Assembly: GCF_002277815.1 (NCBI RefSeq)
Contig: NZ_NKJI01000004.1
Location: 248,001-312,000 of the forward strand
DNA length: 64,000 nucleotides
Reading direction: 5' to 3'
DNA from: Pseudomonas sp. ERMR1:02
Lineage (GTDB): Bacteria; Pseudomonadota; Gammaproteobacteria; Pseudomonadales; Pseudomonadaceae
Each line of letters starts with the position of its first letter. The first letter of the stretch is position 1. Under the pieces are notes generated by a model. That model ran no database searches. It saw nothing but the letters and a program-made list of their open reading frames with translations, and had not been told where the DNA came from. A program made the position numbers and the translations under genes. Below, piece after piece: positions 49,891 to 58,870 of this stretch.

Positions 49891-50496
49891 ATGATCAAAC
49901 GCAATTTGCTGGTGATGGGCCTTGCGGTCTTGTTGAGCGCCTGTGGTTTTCAGCTGCGCGGCACCGGCACCACCGAACTGGCGATCAAAGAACTTGACCT
50001 CAGCGCCCGTAACTCCTACGGCGAAACCGTGACGCAACTGCGTCAGGTACTCGATAGCAGCGGCGTCAAGGTCTATACCGGCGCACCGTACAAACTTGTG
50101 TTAACGGATGAGCAGGAAACCCAGCGTATCCTCAGCTACGCAGGTGCTGGTCGTACTGGCGAGTATCAACTGAATACTGTGCTCAACTACGAAATTCTCA
50201 GCCAGGGCAAACTCTCTTTGATTGCTGACAAGCTCGAAGTACAAAAGGTCTTCATCCACGACGGTAACAACCTGGTGGGTTCCGACCAGGAGGCCGCAGA
50301 TGCCCGCAAGGATATGCGTCGCGAGCTGGTACAGCGCATGATGCTGCGCCTGCAACAGATCACGCCGACCCAGCTGGCGCAGCTGCAGCAGACTGCCGAG
50401 GCCAGAGCCAAGGCAGAAGCCGCGGCACTGGAAGCGGCGCAGAAGGCTGAGGCGCAAACGCCGCGCCAGTCGCCTATCGAACTGCCGCGACAGTAA
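49891..50496 (+). CDS. lptE: LPS-assembly lipoprotein LptE
   Basis: LptE plugs the LptD barrel and delivers LPS to the outer leaflet. The 201-residue protein begins with a lipoprotein signal (MIKRNLLVMGLAVLLSACGF, lipobox LSAC) and FQLRGTGTTELAIKELDLSA, the conserved LptE start. It ends in an Ala/Glu-rich helix (AEARAKAEAAALEAAQKAEA). The ATG at 49891 has AGGGGA upstream. It lies 88 bases after leuS. Confidence 0.94.
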   Translation: MIKRNLLVMGLAVLLSACGFQLRGTGTTELAIKELDLSARNSYGETVTQLRQVLDSSGVKVYTGAPYKLVLTDEQETQRILSYAGAGRTGEYQLNTVLNYEILSQGKLSLIADKLEVQKVFIHDGNNLVGSDQEAADARKDMRRELVQRMMLRLQQITPTQLAQLQQTAEARAKAEAAALEAAQKAEAQTPRQSPIELPRQ

Positions 50497-50502
50497 GTCT
50501 TA

Positions 50503-50522
50503 CGGGGCGCTCAGGCGCCCCG
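50503..50522 (+). other. short G+C hairpin between lptE and holA
   Basis: CGGGGCGC and GCGCCCCG are perfect complements around the loop TCAG, followed by only two T residues. It may weaken read-through from lptE to holA or protect the lptE mRNA end. It is not a full intrinsic terminator. Confidence 0.5.
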
Positions 50523-50535
50523 TTCGCCCTCGCCT

Positions 50536-51573
50536 ATGAAACTCGCTCCCGCTCAACTCGGCAAACACTTGCAAGGCGCCCTCGCGCCGGTCTACGTCAT
50601 CAGTGGCGATGATCCGTTACTGTGTCAGGAAGCTGCCGACGCCATCCGCGCCGCTGCCCGCTTGCAGGGGTTCGACGAACGCCAGGTTTTTGCCGCCGAC
50701 GCCAGTTTCGACTGGGGTACGTTGCTGCTGGCCGGTGCCAGCATGTCGCTGTTCGCTGAAAAGCGCCTGCTGGAACTGCGTCTGCCCTCCGGCAAACCCG
50801 GTGACAAGGGTGCCGCCGCGCTTATCGAATACTGCTCGCGACCGGCTGAAGACACGGTGCTGCTGATCAGCCTGCCGAAACTCGATGGCAGTGCGCAAAA
50901 AACCAAGTGGGGCAAGGCACTGGTCGAAGGCCCACAGACTCAGTTCGTACAAATCTGGCCGGTGGATGCCAACCAGCTACCTGGCTGGATCCGTCAACGG
51001 CTATCCCAGGCGGGGCTCTCAGCCAGCCAGGACGCAGTCGAGCTGATCGCCGCGCGGGTCGAGGGCAACCTGCTGGCAGCCGCACAGGAAATTGAAAAGC
51101 TCAAGCTGATGGCCGAAGGTGGCCAGATCACCGTCGAAACCGTGCAGGCTGCAGTGGCCGACAGTGCGCGCTTCGATGTCTTCGGGCTGACCGATGCGAT
51201 TCTCAATGGCGAAGCTGCCCACGCCTTGCGCATGCTTGAAGGGTTGCGCGGTGAAGGCGTCGAACCACCGGTGATTCTTTGGGCCCTGGCGCGGGAGCTG
51301 CGTCTGCTGGCCAATATTTCCCTGCAATACAGTCAGGGCACACCGCTGGACAAAGCATTCAGTCAGGCCAGGCCACCCGTTTGGGACAAGCGCAAACCGC
51401 TGATGAGCAAAGCCCTGCAACGCTATTCAGCGCAACGCTGGGCGCAGTTGTTGCTCGAAGCGCAGCGCATTGACGCGCAGATCAAAGGCCAGGCGGCCGG
51501 TTCGCCATGGATGAGTTTGAGTCGCTTGACGTTATTGATGGCTGGCCAAAGATTGTCGCTGCCCGCAGAGTAA
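50536..51573 (+). CDS. holA: DNA polymerase III subunit delta
   Basis: HolA opens the sliding clamp in the clamp-loader complex. The 345 residues begin MKLAPAQLGKHLQGALAPVY with VISGDDPLLCQEAADAIRAA, contain a clamp-contact region (MSLFAEKRLLELRLPSGKPG), the AAA+-like middle (ELIAARVEGNLLAAAQEIEK) and a helical collar (ALARELRLLANISLQYSQGT). It is the third gene of leuS-lptE-holA, the standard Pseudomonas order. Confidence 0.95.
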   Translation: MKLAPAQLGKHLQGALAPVYVISGDDPLLCQEAADAIRAAARLQGFDERQVFAADASFDWGTLLLAGASMSLFAEKRLLELRLPSGKPGDKGAAALIEYCSRPAEDTVLLISLPKLDGSAQKTKWGKALVEGPQTQFVQIWPVDANQLPGWIRQRLSQAGLSASQDAVELIAARVEGNLLAAAQEIEKLKLMAEGGQITVETVQAAVADSARFDVFGLTDAILNGEAAHALRMLEGLRGEGVEPPVILWALARELRLLANISLQYSQGTPLDKAFSQARPPVWDKRKPLMSKALQRYSAQRWAQLLLEAQRIDAQIKGQAAGSPWMSLSRLTLLMAGQRLSLPAE

Positions 51574-51596
51574 ATCTTTCGACCGCATAACGGCCA

Positions 51597-51622
51597 TTCG
51601 CGGGCAAGCCTCGCTCCTACAA
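51597..51622. repeat. single REP, family B
   Basis: One arm only, TTCGCGGGCAAGCCTCGCTC then CTACAA, with no inverted partner nearby. It lies 24 bases after the holA stop. Confidence 0.8.
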
Positions 51623-51724
51623 GCGAAGGCGTCCGAAAGGTCCTACGCAATGTGGGGTCTAGACAGAGTCTCAACTTCGGCAGATTATCGCCCCCGCAAA
51701 GCCCCTCAATCGAGAGATCCGATC

Positions 51725-51889
51725 ATGAGCAAAAAGCCATCAAAGCATGGCCCCAACAAGGCCAAATCCATCATCGCCCAGCCACTGTTCCGCAGCCGTC
51801 AGGAACGAGCCGGCAAGGGCAAAGGCAGCTACCGCCGCGAAGCCTTCCAGTCTAATAGCTGGGAGGCTTCTTACTTTCTGGCCGCCTGA
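51725..51889 (+). CDS. arfA: alternative ribosome-rescue factor A
   Basis: ArfA binds stalled ribosomes without a stop codon in the A site and recruits RF2. The 54-residue product has the ArfA signature: KAKSIIAQPLFRSRQERAGK and GKGSYRRE followed by NSWEAS. AGAGATCC lies before the ATG at 51725. The coding sequence contains a strong stem-loop just before the last codons (separate entry), fitting the known production of ArfA from cleaved or terminated mRNA when trans-translation fails. Confidence 0.9.
   Translation: MSKKPSKHGPNKAKSIIAQPLFRSRQERAGKGKGSYRREAFQSNSWEASYFLAA
51839..51870 (+). promoter_or_regulatory. stem-loop inside the arfA coding sequence
   Basis: GAAGCCTTCCAG (51839-51850) pairs with CTGGGAGGCTTC (51859-51870): twelve positions with one G-U pair and an eight-base loop, TCTAATAG. 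It is followed by TTACTTTCT and then the stop at 51887-51889. In E. coli, cleavage or termination at such a hairpin makes a non-stop arfA mRNA whose full product is normally tagged by tmRNA and destroyed. Confidence 0.75.
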
Positions 51890-51951
51890 AAGGCAAGCAT
51901 CCGCTCAACATGTTAAGGTCTGCACCTGATACGTTTTCCCTGGACCTGTGC

Positions 51952-53274
51952 ATGCCCCTTTGTCTTTCCCGTCGTTGGCACCTGCGCCAATTGATTGCTG
52001 CCTCCAGCCTCATTTTGCTAGTCGCCTGCGCGGAAAAACCTACCGCCGCCGACGCACAGCCGCTTCAGACGCTCCCCGTCGCAACCGCCCCCGCAGTCAT
52101 TGCGCCCGTGGTTCCGGGCGACGAAAACCTCGACATCCAGCCGACCCAGACCTTCGCCGAGTGGCAGGCGGGATTCCGCAAGGATGCTCTGGCTGCCGGC
52201 ATACGCGCCGACTTGTTCGACCGCGCCTTCGCCAATGTCAGCTTCGACCCCAGTGTGATTCGTGCCGATCGTAGCCAACCGGAATTCGCCCGTCCGGTAT
52301 GGGAATACCTCGACGGCGCCCTGTCACCGTTGCGGGTTCGCAAAGGTCAGGCACTGGTCAGCCAATACGACGGTATTCTGCAAAGCATCGAACAGCGCTA
52401 CGGTGTCGACCGTGAGGCACTGGTCGCCGTGTGGGGCATGGAAAGTAATTTCGGCCAGTTCCAGGGCAACAAATCGGTGATCAACTCTCTGGCAACCCTG
52501 GCCTACGAAGGCCGGCGCCCTGGTTTCGCCCACGCCCAATTGATCGCCGCGCTGCAAATTCTGCAACAGGGTGATATCGAACCCGAGAAAATGCTCGGTT
52601 CCTGGGCTGGCGCCATGGGCCAGACCCAATTCATCCCGACCACATACAACTCCCACGCCGTGGACTTCGATGGCGATGGCCGTCGCGATATCTGGGGCAG
52701 CGCAGCCGATGCCCTAGCCTCGACCGCGCACTACTTGCAAAGCTCTGGTTGGCAGAAGGGCCAGCCATGGGGCTTCGAGGTGCAACTGCCGGGCAACTTC
52801 AACTATGTGCTGGCCGACGGCACGATGCGCAAGAGCGTCGCAGAGTGGCGGCAACTGGGCGTAATCCTGCCCAATGGCCATCAAGTCCCGCCGGGCTCCG
52901 AGCAATTGTCTGCGGCATTGCTGCTGCCAGCCGGTTATCGTGGCCCGGCGTTTCTGGTGCTCGATAACTTCCGTGCGATCCTCAAGTACAACAACTCGTC
53001 GTCCTACGCTTTGGCGGTGAGCCTGCTGTCAGAGCGTTTCAATGGTGCGGGCCTTATCAGCGGCGCGTGGCCCAAAGATGATTTGCCCCTGAGCCGCACC
53101 GAGCGGATCGAACTGCAAAATCTGCTGAGTGCCCAGAATTACGACGCTGGCAACGCGGACGGGATTATTGGTGCCAATACCCGTAAAGCAATCCGTAGCG
53201 CCCAGCAGTCATTTGGCTGGCCAGCGGATGGGTATCCGACACACCAGTTGCTGGAAGGCCTGCGTAACCGCTAA
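51952..53274 (+). CDS. lytic murein transglycosylase (MltB-type) with peptidoglycan-binding domain
   Basis: This 440-residue lipoprotein (lipobox VACAEK after LIAASSLILL) has an SLT_2 catalytic domain. The catalytic Glu lies in AVWGMESNFGQFQGNKSVIN; AGAMGQTQFIPTTY and HAVDFDGDGRRDIWG follow. A C-terminal PG_binding_1 domain (LQNLLSAQNYDAGNADGIIG; ANTRKAIRSAQQSFGWPADG) ends the protein. It cleaves glycan strands to 1,6-anhydro products at the outer membrane. The ATG at 51952 directly precedes the signal peptide. Confidence 0.92.
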   Translation: MPLCLSRRWHLRQLIAASSLILLVACAEKPTAADAQPLQTLPVATAPAVIAPVVPGDENLDIQPTQTFAEWQAGFRKDALAAGIRADLFDRAFANVSFDPSVIRADRSQPEFARPVWEYLDGALSPLRVRKGQALVSQYDGILQSIEQRYGVDREALVAVWGMESNFGQFQGNKSVINSLATLAYEGRRPGFAHAQLIAALQILQQGDIEPEKMLGSWAGAMGQTQFIPTTYNSHAVDFDGDGRRDIWGSAADALASTAHYLQSSGWQKGQPWGFEVQLPGNFNYVLADGTMRKSVAEWRQLGVILPNGHQVPPGSEQLSAALLLPAGYRGPAFLVLDNFRAILKYNNSSSYALAVSLLSERFNGAGLISGAWPKDDLPLSRTERIELQNLLSAQNYDAGNADGIIGANTRKAIRSAQQSFGWPADGYPTHQLLEGLRNR

Positions 53275-53278
53275 AAAC

Positions 53279-53341
53279 TTCGCGGGCAAGCCTCGCTCCT
53301 ACACGATTGCGTGATCTGTAGGAGCGAGGCTTGCCCGCGAA
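53279..53341. repeat. REP pair, family B
   Basis: Arms at 53279-53303 and 53317-53341 (TGTAGGAGCGAGGCTTGCCC then GCGAA) are perfect complements around a 13-base loop between convergent genes. Confidence 0.9.
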
Positions 53342-53365
53342 GACTGACTGTGAGGCGCCAACGAT

Positions 53366-54316
53366 CTAGCGCTTGACGACGACATCCTGCTCCAGCACCA
53401 GCTCCTTGCTCCCCGCATCCAGCCTGACCAGCGCACCCATTGGCAATGTCAGGTTCGGGTCGCAATGCCCGCTACGCCACCCGGACAACACCGGAATCCG
53501 CAACGGCTGGAACGTCTGCTTGAGCAACCGCTCCAACGCAGGCACCTCAACCCCCGCAACATCCCCCACCAGCACCCCACGCAGCTTGCCCAGTGTGCCT
53601 GCCAGCCGCAGCTGGGTCAGCAATCGGTCGATGCGATACAGCGACTCGTTGATGTCCTCGATAAACAGGATGACACCTTCGGCATCGATCTCGTAAGGCG
53701 TGCCCATGGTCGCGGCGATCATCGACAGATTACCCCCCAGCAAGCGTCCGTGGGCGATGCCTGGCTCGATCGTCGTCAACGGATAGGCCACCGGATGCGC
53801 CAACACGCTGCCCGCCTTCACCTGCCCACGCAGCACGTTGAAAAACGAAGGCTCGGTAGGCTTTTGTTTGTTACCCAGCAGATCAGCATTGAGCATCGGG
53901 CCATGGAACGTCACGAAGCCTGCGTAACGGCTGATTGCCAGATGCAGTGCGGTGATGTCGCTGTAGCCGACGAATGGTTTGGCATTGTTGCGCAGCAGTT
54001 CGAAATCGATGCGATCAAGCAACCTCGGTGTGCCGTAACCACCGCGCAGGCAAATAATGGCATCGACCTCGTTGTCAGCGAACGCGGTGTGCAGGTCATT
54101 GAGCCGCACCTCGTCACCGCCGGCAAGGTAACCATCCTTCTCGTAAACGCCGGGAAAAATCTTCAGCGCATAGCCTCGGGCGCGCATCCATTGCACGGCT
54201 TTATCGGTGTCCAGCGGAGCGGGACCTGCCGGCGCAATAACGCCGATCAGCCCTTGCGACGGCAAAGCCGGAACCTGCGTGTGAGGACAAAGGGTGTGAG
54301 TCGGTCGAACGGTCAT
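53366..54316 (-). CDS. ldcA: LD-carboxypeptidase (muramoyltetrapeptide carboxypeptidase)
   Basis: LdcA removes the terminal D-Ala from recycled murein tetrapeptide in the cytoplasm. The 316-residue S66 enzyme has LIGVIAPAGPAP, CLRGGYGTPRLLDRIDFELL, the nucleophile Ser119 in FVGYSDITALHLA, LLGGNLSMIAATMGTPYEID (Glu region follows in FIEDINE) and the His of WRSGHCDPNLTLPMG. The start at 54316 gives a short variable N-terminus. It stands alone between two convergent boundaries. Confidence 0.93.
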   Translation of the reverse strand: MTVRPTHTLCPHTQVPALPSQGLIGVIAPAGPAPLDTDKAVQWMRARGYALKIFPGVYEKDGYLAGGDEVRLNDLHTAFADNEVDAIICLRGGYGTPRLLDRIDFELLRNNAKPFVGYSDITALHLAISRYAGFVTFHGPMLNADLLGNKQKPTEPSFFNVLRGQVKAGSVLAHPVAYPLTTIEPGIAHGRLLGGNLSMIAATMGTPYEIDAEGVILFIEDINESLYRIDRLLTQLRLAGTLGKLRGVLVGDVAGVEVPALERLLKQTFQPLRIPVLSGWRSGHCDPNLTLPMGALVRLDAGSKELVLEQDVVVKR

Positions 54317-54433
54317 CCATGAATCTCCCTGGGTGAAATCTTCAACACACAGTAGTCAGGAACGGGGACAAACAGAAGTGGGTTCGTTATCCCGCAGGTT
54401 GCAGGAAACAAATGTCGTAGTCGTAGGCAAGGC

Positions 54434-54470
54434 AAAAAAACGCCCGCAAGACTGAGAGCCATGCGGGCGA
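54434..54470 (-). terminator. rho-independent terminator after lipA
   Basis: CGCCCGCA and TGCGGGCG form the stem; on the minus strand it is followed by seven T residues. It lies about 20 bases beyond the lipA stop and closes the long minus-strand gene series. Confidence 0.85.
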
Positions 54471-54490
54471 TTTTCATTGCTGACAGCCGA

Positions 54491-55513
54491 TCAGGACGAC
54501 ATCAGCTCGGCCTTGACCAGCTTCGCTTGCTCGTCGGCATGGTACGAGGAACGTACCAGCGGACCGGAAGCGACGTTCTTGAAGCCCATTTTGTACCCTT
54601 CCTCGGCGAACCAGGCGAAGGTGTCCGGATGTACGAAGCGCTGCACTGGCAAGTGGCTGCGGGACGGTTGCAGATACTGGCCCAGGGTCAGCATGTCGAT
54701 GTCGTGTTCGCGCATGCGCTTCATGACTTCGATGACTTCGTCGTCGGTCTCGCCCAGGCCGAGCATCAGCCCGGATTTGGTCGGAATGTGCGGCATCATC
54801 TGCTTGAAGCGTTGCAGCAGGGTCAGCGACCACTGGTAATCCGAACCCGGACGCGCAGCCTTGTACAGGCGCGGCACGGTTTCCAGGTTGTGGTTGAACA
54901 CATCCGGCGGCTCGGCGGCGGTGATTTCCAGCGCGATGTCCATGCGGCCACGGTAGTCGGGAACTAGCGTTTCAAGCTGCACGTTTGGCGACAGCTTGCG
55001 AATTTCACGGATGCAGTCTGCAAAGTGCTGGGCACCACCATCGCGCAGGTCGTCGCGGTCTACCGAGGTGATGACCACGTACTTCAGGCGCAGATCGGCA
55101 ATGGCGATGGCCAGACTTTCCGGCTCGTTGACGTCCAGTGGCTTCGGACGGCCATGGCCAACGTCGCAGAACGGGCAGCGACGGGTGCAGATGTCGCCCA
55201 TGATCATGAAGGTCGCGGTGCCGCCGGAGAAGCACTCGCCCAGGTTCGGGCAGGACGCCTCTTCGCACACGCTATGAAGCTTGTGTTTGCGCAACAGGGC
55301 TTTGATGCGGTCGACTTCCGGAGATACCGGAATACGTACGCGGATCCAGTCAGGCTTCTTCGGCAGCTCAGTGGTCGGAATGATCTTTACCGGGATGCGT
55401 GCAACCTTCTCGGCGCCGCGCAGCTTTACGCCGGCTTCAACCTTGGCACGCGGGGCCGGACGCTCGGTGACATCCTGCGTCGGGATCATGGTTTGCACTG
55501 CATCAGTAGTCAT
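54491..55513 (-). CDS. lipA: lipoyl synthase
   Basis: LipA inserts two sulphur atoms into octanoyl groups on E2 and H proteins. The 340-residue radical-SAM enzyme has the auxiliary cluster cysteines Cys83, Cys88 and Cys94 ([12 protein letters not shown]) and the SAM cluster Cys109, Cys113 and Cys116 (CTRRCPFC). An RSSY sequence near the C-terminus (PLVRSSYHA) supplies the serine ligand. It follows lipB after one base. Confidence 0.96.
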   Translation of the reverse strand: MTTDAVQTMIPTQDVTERPAPRAKVEAGVKLRGAEKVARIPVKIIPTTELPKKPDWIRVRIPVSPEVDRIKALLRKHKLHSVCEEASCPNLGECFSGGTATFMIMGDICTRRCPFCDVGHGRPKPLDVNEPESLAIAIADLRLKYVVITSVDRDDLRDGGAQHFADCIREIRKLSPNVQLETLVPDYRGRMDIALEITAAEPPDVFNHNLETVPRLYKAARPGSDYQWSLTLLQRFKQMMPHIPTKSGLMLGLGETDDEVIEVMKRMREHDIDMLTLGQYLQPSRSHLPVQRFVHPDTFAWFAEEGYKMGFKNVASGPLVRSSYHADEQAKLVKAELMSS

Positions 55514-55514
55514 A

Positions 55515-56162
55515 TCAGTCGATTCCGCCCATTAGGGTCGTCTGCTCAGCATATTCGAGGTGTTTGACGAGCTGCGCGCGCAGCCGGGCACTTACCTCGG
55601 CAAATTCAATCGATCCTGCGTGATCGCTCAGCTGGGTCATCGCCAGCCCGGCATAGCCGCAGGGATTAATCCGTCGAAACGGTTCCAGGTTCATGTCCAC
55701 GTTCAGGGCCAAGCCATGAAAGGAACAACCGTGGCGGATCCGCAGCCCCAGGGATGCGATTTTCGCTCCGTCGACGTAGACACCCGGCGCATCGGGCTTG
55801 GCCGTGGCAGTTACGCCATAGCTGGCGAGCAGCTCGATCAGGCACGACTCCATTCGGGTCACCAGATCACGCACGCCGAAACCCAGCTTGCGCACGTCCA
55901 GCAACAGGTAGACCACCAGTTGGCCGGGGCCGTGATACGTCACCTGGCCACCGCGATCGACCTGCACCACCGGGATATCTCCCGGCAGCAGCAAATGCTC
56001 TGCCTTGCCGGCCTGGCCCTGGGTGAACACCGGAGGGTGCTCGACCAGCCAGATCTCGTCGGCGGCATCGCTGCCGCGTTCGTTGGTGAAGCGCTGCATG
56101 GCATGCCAGACCGGCTCGTAAGCCATCTGACCGAGCTCGCGAAAGCCAAGCGTGCCAGACAT
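55515..56162 (-). CDS. lipB: lipoyl(octanoyl) transferase
   Basis: LipB moves octanoate from acyl-carrier protein to the lipoyl domains, giving LipA its substrate. The 215-residue protein shows [18 protein letters not shown], the catalytic Lys134 in [11 protein letters not shown] and Cys146 in [14 protein letters not shown]. The ATG at 56162 shares one base with the ybeD stop (TGATG); a GTG one codon upstream is possible. lipA follows immediately. Confidence 0.95.
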   Translation of the reverse strand: MSGTLGFRELGQMAYEPVWHAMQRFTNERGSDAADEIWLVEHPPVFTQGQAGKAEHLLLPGDIPVVQVDRGGQVTYHGPGQLVVYLLLDVRKLGFGVRDLVTRMESCLIELLASYGVTATAKPDAPGVYVDGAKIASLGLRIRHGCSFHGLALNVDMNLEPFRRINPCGYAGLAMTQLSDHAGSIEFAEVSARLRAQLVKHLEYAEQTTLMGGID

Positions 56163-56437
56163 CACAGCACCATGTGCACGAAGCCGGTAGCCCGCAGTTC
56201 GCTGTTGATGTTGTACAGCTGGTCCTGGTCGGTGGCGACGATGTGCAATTGAATCGTGGTGTATTTGCCGTTGGTGCTCTGGCGCTCATCCACACGGTCA
56301 TGGTTGATCGTCGCGTGTTTCTTGACGATCTCGATGATCTTGTCTTTGTTGCCCACACCGGTATCGCTGATCACCTTAACCGGGTAATCAACGTTGGGGA
56401 ATTCGATCTTAGGCGCCTTTACTTCGGTATCGGTCAT
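56162..56437 (-). CDS. ybeD: DUF493 family protein YbeD
   Basis: This 91-residue cytoplasmic protein has the DUF493/YbeD pattern: [40 protein letters not shown] and [20 protein letters not shown]. The fold resembles the ACT/regulatory domain type, suggesting small-molecule binding, but no reaction is known. It is always found between dacA and lipB, and its stop overlaps lipB. Confidence 0.93.
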   Translation of the reverse strand: MTDTEVKAPKIEFPNVDYPVKVISDTGVGNKDKIIEIVKKHATINHDRVDERQSTNGKYTTIQLHIVATDQDQLYNINSELRATGFVHMVL

Positions 56438-56521
56438 GGCGTAACGGCCTCGTAAGCGTAAGCCGTGGCGACGGGCATAACCCCACGCAGGATCAGCGCG
56501 GGGCCATGCAGGTGCACACTA

Positions 56522-57679
56522 TCAGTTGAACAAGCCGTAGAAGAATAGACGGATGCTATCCCACATGCGACGGAAGATACCACCCTCTTCGACGCCATCC
56601 AGAGCGATCAGATCGGCGCTGTGCACCACCTTGTCGTCCAGTTTGACTTCGACTTTACCGATCACGTCGCCCTTGGCGATTGGCGCAACCAGTTGCGGGT
56701 TCATGGTCATGCTGGCAGCGAGCTTTTTCAGCTGGCCTTTTGGCAGGGTCATGGTCAGGTCTTCAGCCAGACCGGCCTTGACTTGATTGGTGGAGCCCTT
56801 CCAGACAGGAGCCTGAGCCAGCTCGGCGCCTTTCTGATAGAACGTCTGGGTTTCGAAGAAACGGAACCCGTAAGTCAGCAGTTTCTGGGTCTCGGCGGCG
56901 CGAGCCACTTCGCTGTTGGTGCCGAACACCACGGCGATCAGACGCATGCCATCACGCACGGCCGAAGACACCATGCAGTAGCCCGCTTCGTCGGTGTGGC
57001 CGGTTTTCAGACCGTCGACAGTCTTGTCGCGCCACAGCAGCAGGTTACGGTTCGGTTGTTTGATGCCGTTCCAGAAGAACTCTTTCTGCGAGTAGATCGC
57101 ATAGTGAGCCGGGTCTTCGTGAATGATCGCGCGAGCCAGCACGGCCATGTCATGAGCCGACGAGTAGTGCTCAGGGTTCGGCAGACCGGTCGGGTTCATG
57201 AAGTGGGTATTGGTCATACCCAGGTCGGCAACGGTTTTGTTCATCAGGTCGGCGAACGCGTCTTCGCTACCGGCGATGTGCTCGGCAACCGCCACACTGG
57301 CGTCGTTGCCCGACTGGATGATGATGCCGTGCAGCAGGTCGCTGACCGTTACCTGCGTGCCGACCTTGATGAACATCCGCGAACCGCCGGTACGCCAGGC
57401 GTTTTCGCTGACGGTCACCGGATCGCTTTCACCGATCTGGCCACGGCGGATTTCCAGGGTCGCAATGTACGCTGTCATCAGCTTGGTCAGGCTGGCTGGC
57501 GGCAGACGCTGGTCACCATTGTTTTCGACCAGCACGTTGCCGCTGCTGGCGTCCATGAGCACGTAGGCCTTGGCGGCCAGTTGCGGTGGCGACGGCATCA
57601 TCTCGACCGCGAACGCGGCAGGTGAGAGGAGCAGCGGGACTAGAAGGCACAGGCGTTTGGCAAAGGTGGTGATGTTCAT
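56522..57679 (-). CDS. dacA: D-alanyl-D-alanine carboxypeptidase (PBP5/6 type)
   Basis: This low-molecular-weight PBP trims the terminal D-Ala from peptidoglycan pentapeptides. The 385-residue protein has a signal peptide (LCLLVPLLLSPAAFA), the SxxK motif at Ser63-Lys66 (PPASLTKLMTAYI), SGN in IIQSGNDASVAVAEH, and KTG in VDGLKTGHTDEAGYC. A beta-rich PBP5_C domain and a C-terminal amphipathic anchor (GIFRRMWDSIRLFFYGLFN) follow. It is downstream of rlpA in the same direction, 184 bases away. Confidence 0.95.
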   Translation of the reverse strand: MNITTFAKRLCLLVPLLLSPAAFAVEMMPSPPQLAAKAYVLMDASSGNVLVENNGDQRLPPASLTKLMTAYIATLEIRRGQIGESDPVTVSENAWRTGGSRMFIKVGTQVTVSDLLHGIIIQSGNDASVAVAEHIAGSEDAFADLMNKTVADLGMTNTHFMNPTGLPNPEHYSSAHDMAVLARAIIHEDPAHYAIYSQKEFFWNGIKQPNRNLLLWRDKTVDGLKTGHTDEAGYCMVSSAVRDGMRLIAVVFGTNSEVARAAETQKLLTYGFRFFETQTFYQKGAELAQAPVWKGSTNQVKAGLAEDLTMTLPKGQLKKLAASMTMNPQLVAPIAKGDVIGKVEVKLDDKVVHSADLIALDGVEEGGIFRRMWDSIRLFFYGLFN

Positions 57680-57863
57680 CCGTCTCTCGAAATCGCTAAT
57701 GGAAACTTGCCCACAGGCAAAACTATTCTGATGACCTTCTAACGGGCCATCGCGTGTTCAGTCGTTCACTCTGCAACCCTTGCCGGGCTTTTGTTCTTCA
57801 AAGAGCCAACAACCTGGTCCGCCCCCCAAAACCGCAAGCGAACCGTCAATCAAGTTCTACGTA

Positions 57864-58856
57864 TTACTCTGTTACGACACTCGGCGAACCGAGATTGGCC
57901 ATGCGCACGCTGTTCTGCACTTGCTGGATTTCACCCGGCGAACCGATTGGCCCCAGGCGCACGCGATGCAGCGTCTGTTGATTGCGCACGATCGAGCTGA
58001 TGAACACCGGAGCGCTCACCATCCCGCTGAGCTTCGACCTCAGGAGTTCTGCAGCGTCCGGGTTGGCGAACGCGCCCACCTGCAGATACTGGCCAGAGGC
58101 TTGTGCAGAAGCGTTTTTTTTTGCATCGAGTTGTACGGGGACAACTGCGGCGGCATGTTGCTGCGGCGGTGGCGTCCATTGCTCGACGGCGCCGGCCGAG
58201 GCCGTAATCACCGGGGCGCTATTCTGCGCGACTTGCGGCTCGTTGAGCATTAAAGGCGCCGGACGGCCCTTGGCCGCCCACCATTGCTGCGGGTCGATAC
58301 CTTCGACCTTGACCCGGGCGGTGCCTGTTTCGGCATAACCGAGTTTCTTGGCAGCCGCGTAGGACAAGTCGATGATCCGGTCCGAATAGAATGGTCCGCG
58401 GTCGTTGACTCGCAGGATCACAGTCTTGTTGTTGTCCAGGTTGGTCACCCGAACATAACTCGGTAACGGCAAGGTCTTGTGTGCGGCACTCATGCCATAC
58501 AAGTCATAGACTTCGCCGTTGGCGGTATTCTGGCCATGGAACTTGGTGCCGTACCAGGACGCAGTGCCCGAAGCCACGTAAGTCTTGGACTCCTGCAACG
58601 GGAAATAGGTTTTGCCCAGCACGGTGTACGGGTTGGCCTTGTAGGGGCCAGAGTGCAGGGTCGGCGTGGCATCCGGAATGCGCGAAACGTCGATGTCCCA
58701 CCATGGCGCGCCATCTTTATGAGCGCGGTTGATGTCCAGCCCCGGCGCCGAACGCACGGCGGTGGAAGATTTCTGTGTCGGCGAGCGACTGGTCGAACAA
58801 CTGGCGACCAGCACTGCCAACACGGCAAATGCCATCAGCTTCAGGGGTTTATTCAT
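57864..58856 (-). CDS. rlpA: septal ring lytic transglycosylase RlpA
   Basis: RlpA is an outer-membrane lipoprotein that cleaves denuded glycan at the septum. The 330 residues begin with a lipoprotein signal (LMAFAVLAVLVASCSTS). The double-psi barrel shows SGTASWYGTKFHGQNTANGE, YDLYGMSAAHKTLPLPSYVR and VRVNDRGPFYSDRIIDLSYA. A Pro/Ala/Gln-rich linker leads to a C-terminal SPOR domain (QYLQVGAFANPDAAELLRSK) that binds denuded glycans. It starts 14 bases after mltB. Confidence 0.94.
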   Translation of the reverse strand: MNKPLKLMAFAVLAVLVASCSTSRSPTQKSSTAVRSAPGLDINRAHKDGAPWWDIDVSRIPDATPTLHSGPYKANPYTVLGKTYFPLQESKTYVASGTASWYGTKFHGQNTANGEVYDLYGMSAAHKTLPLPSYVRVTNLDNNKTVILRVNDRGPFYSDRIIDLSYAAAKKLGYAETGTARVKVEGIDPQQWWAAKGRPAPLMLNEPQVAQNSAPVITASAGAVEQWTPPPQQHAAAVVPVQLDAKKNASAQASGQYLQVGAFANPDAAELLRSKLSGMVSAPVFISSIVRNQQTLHRVRLGPIGSPGEIQQVQNSVRMANLGSPSVVTE

Positions 58857-58870
58857 AGGCAATGCCCGCA

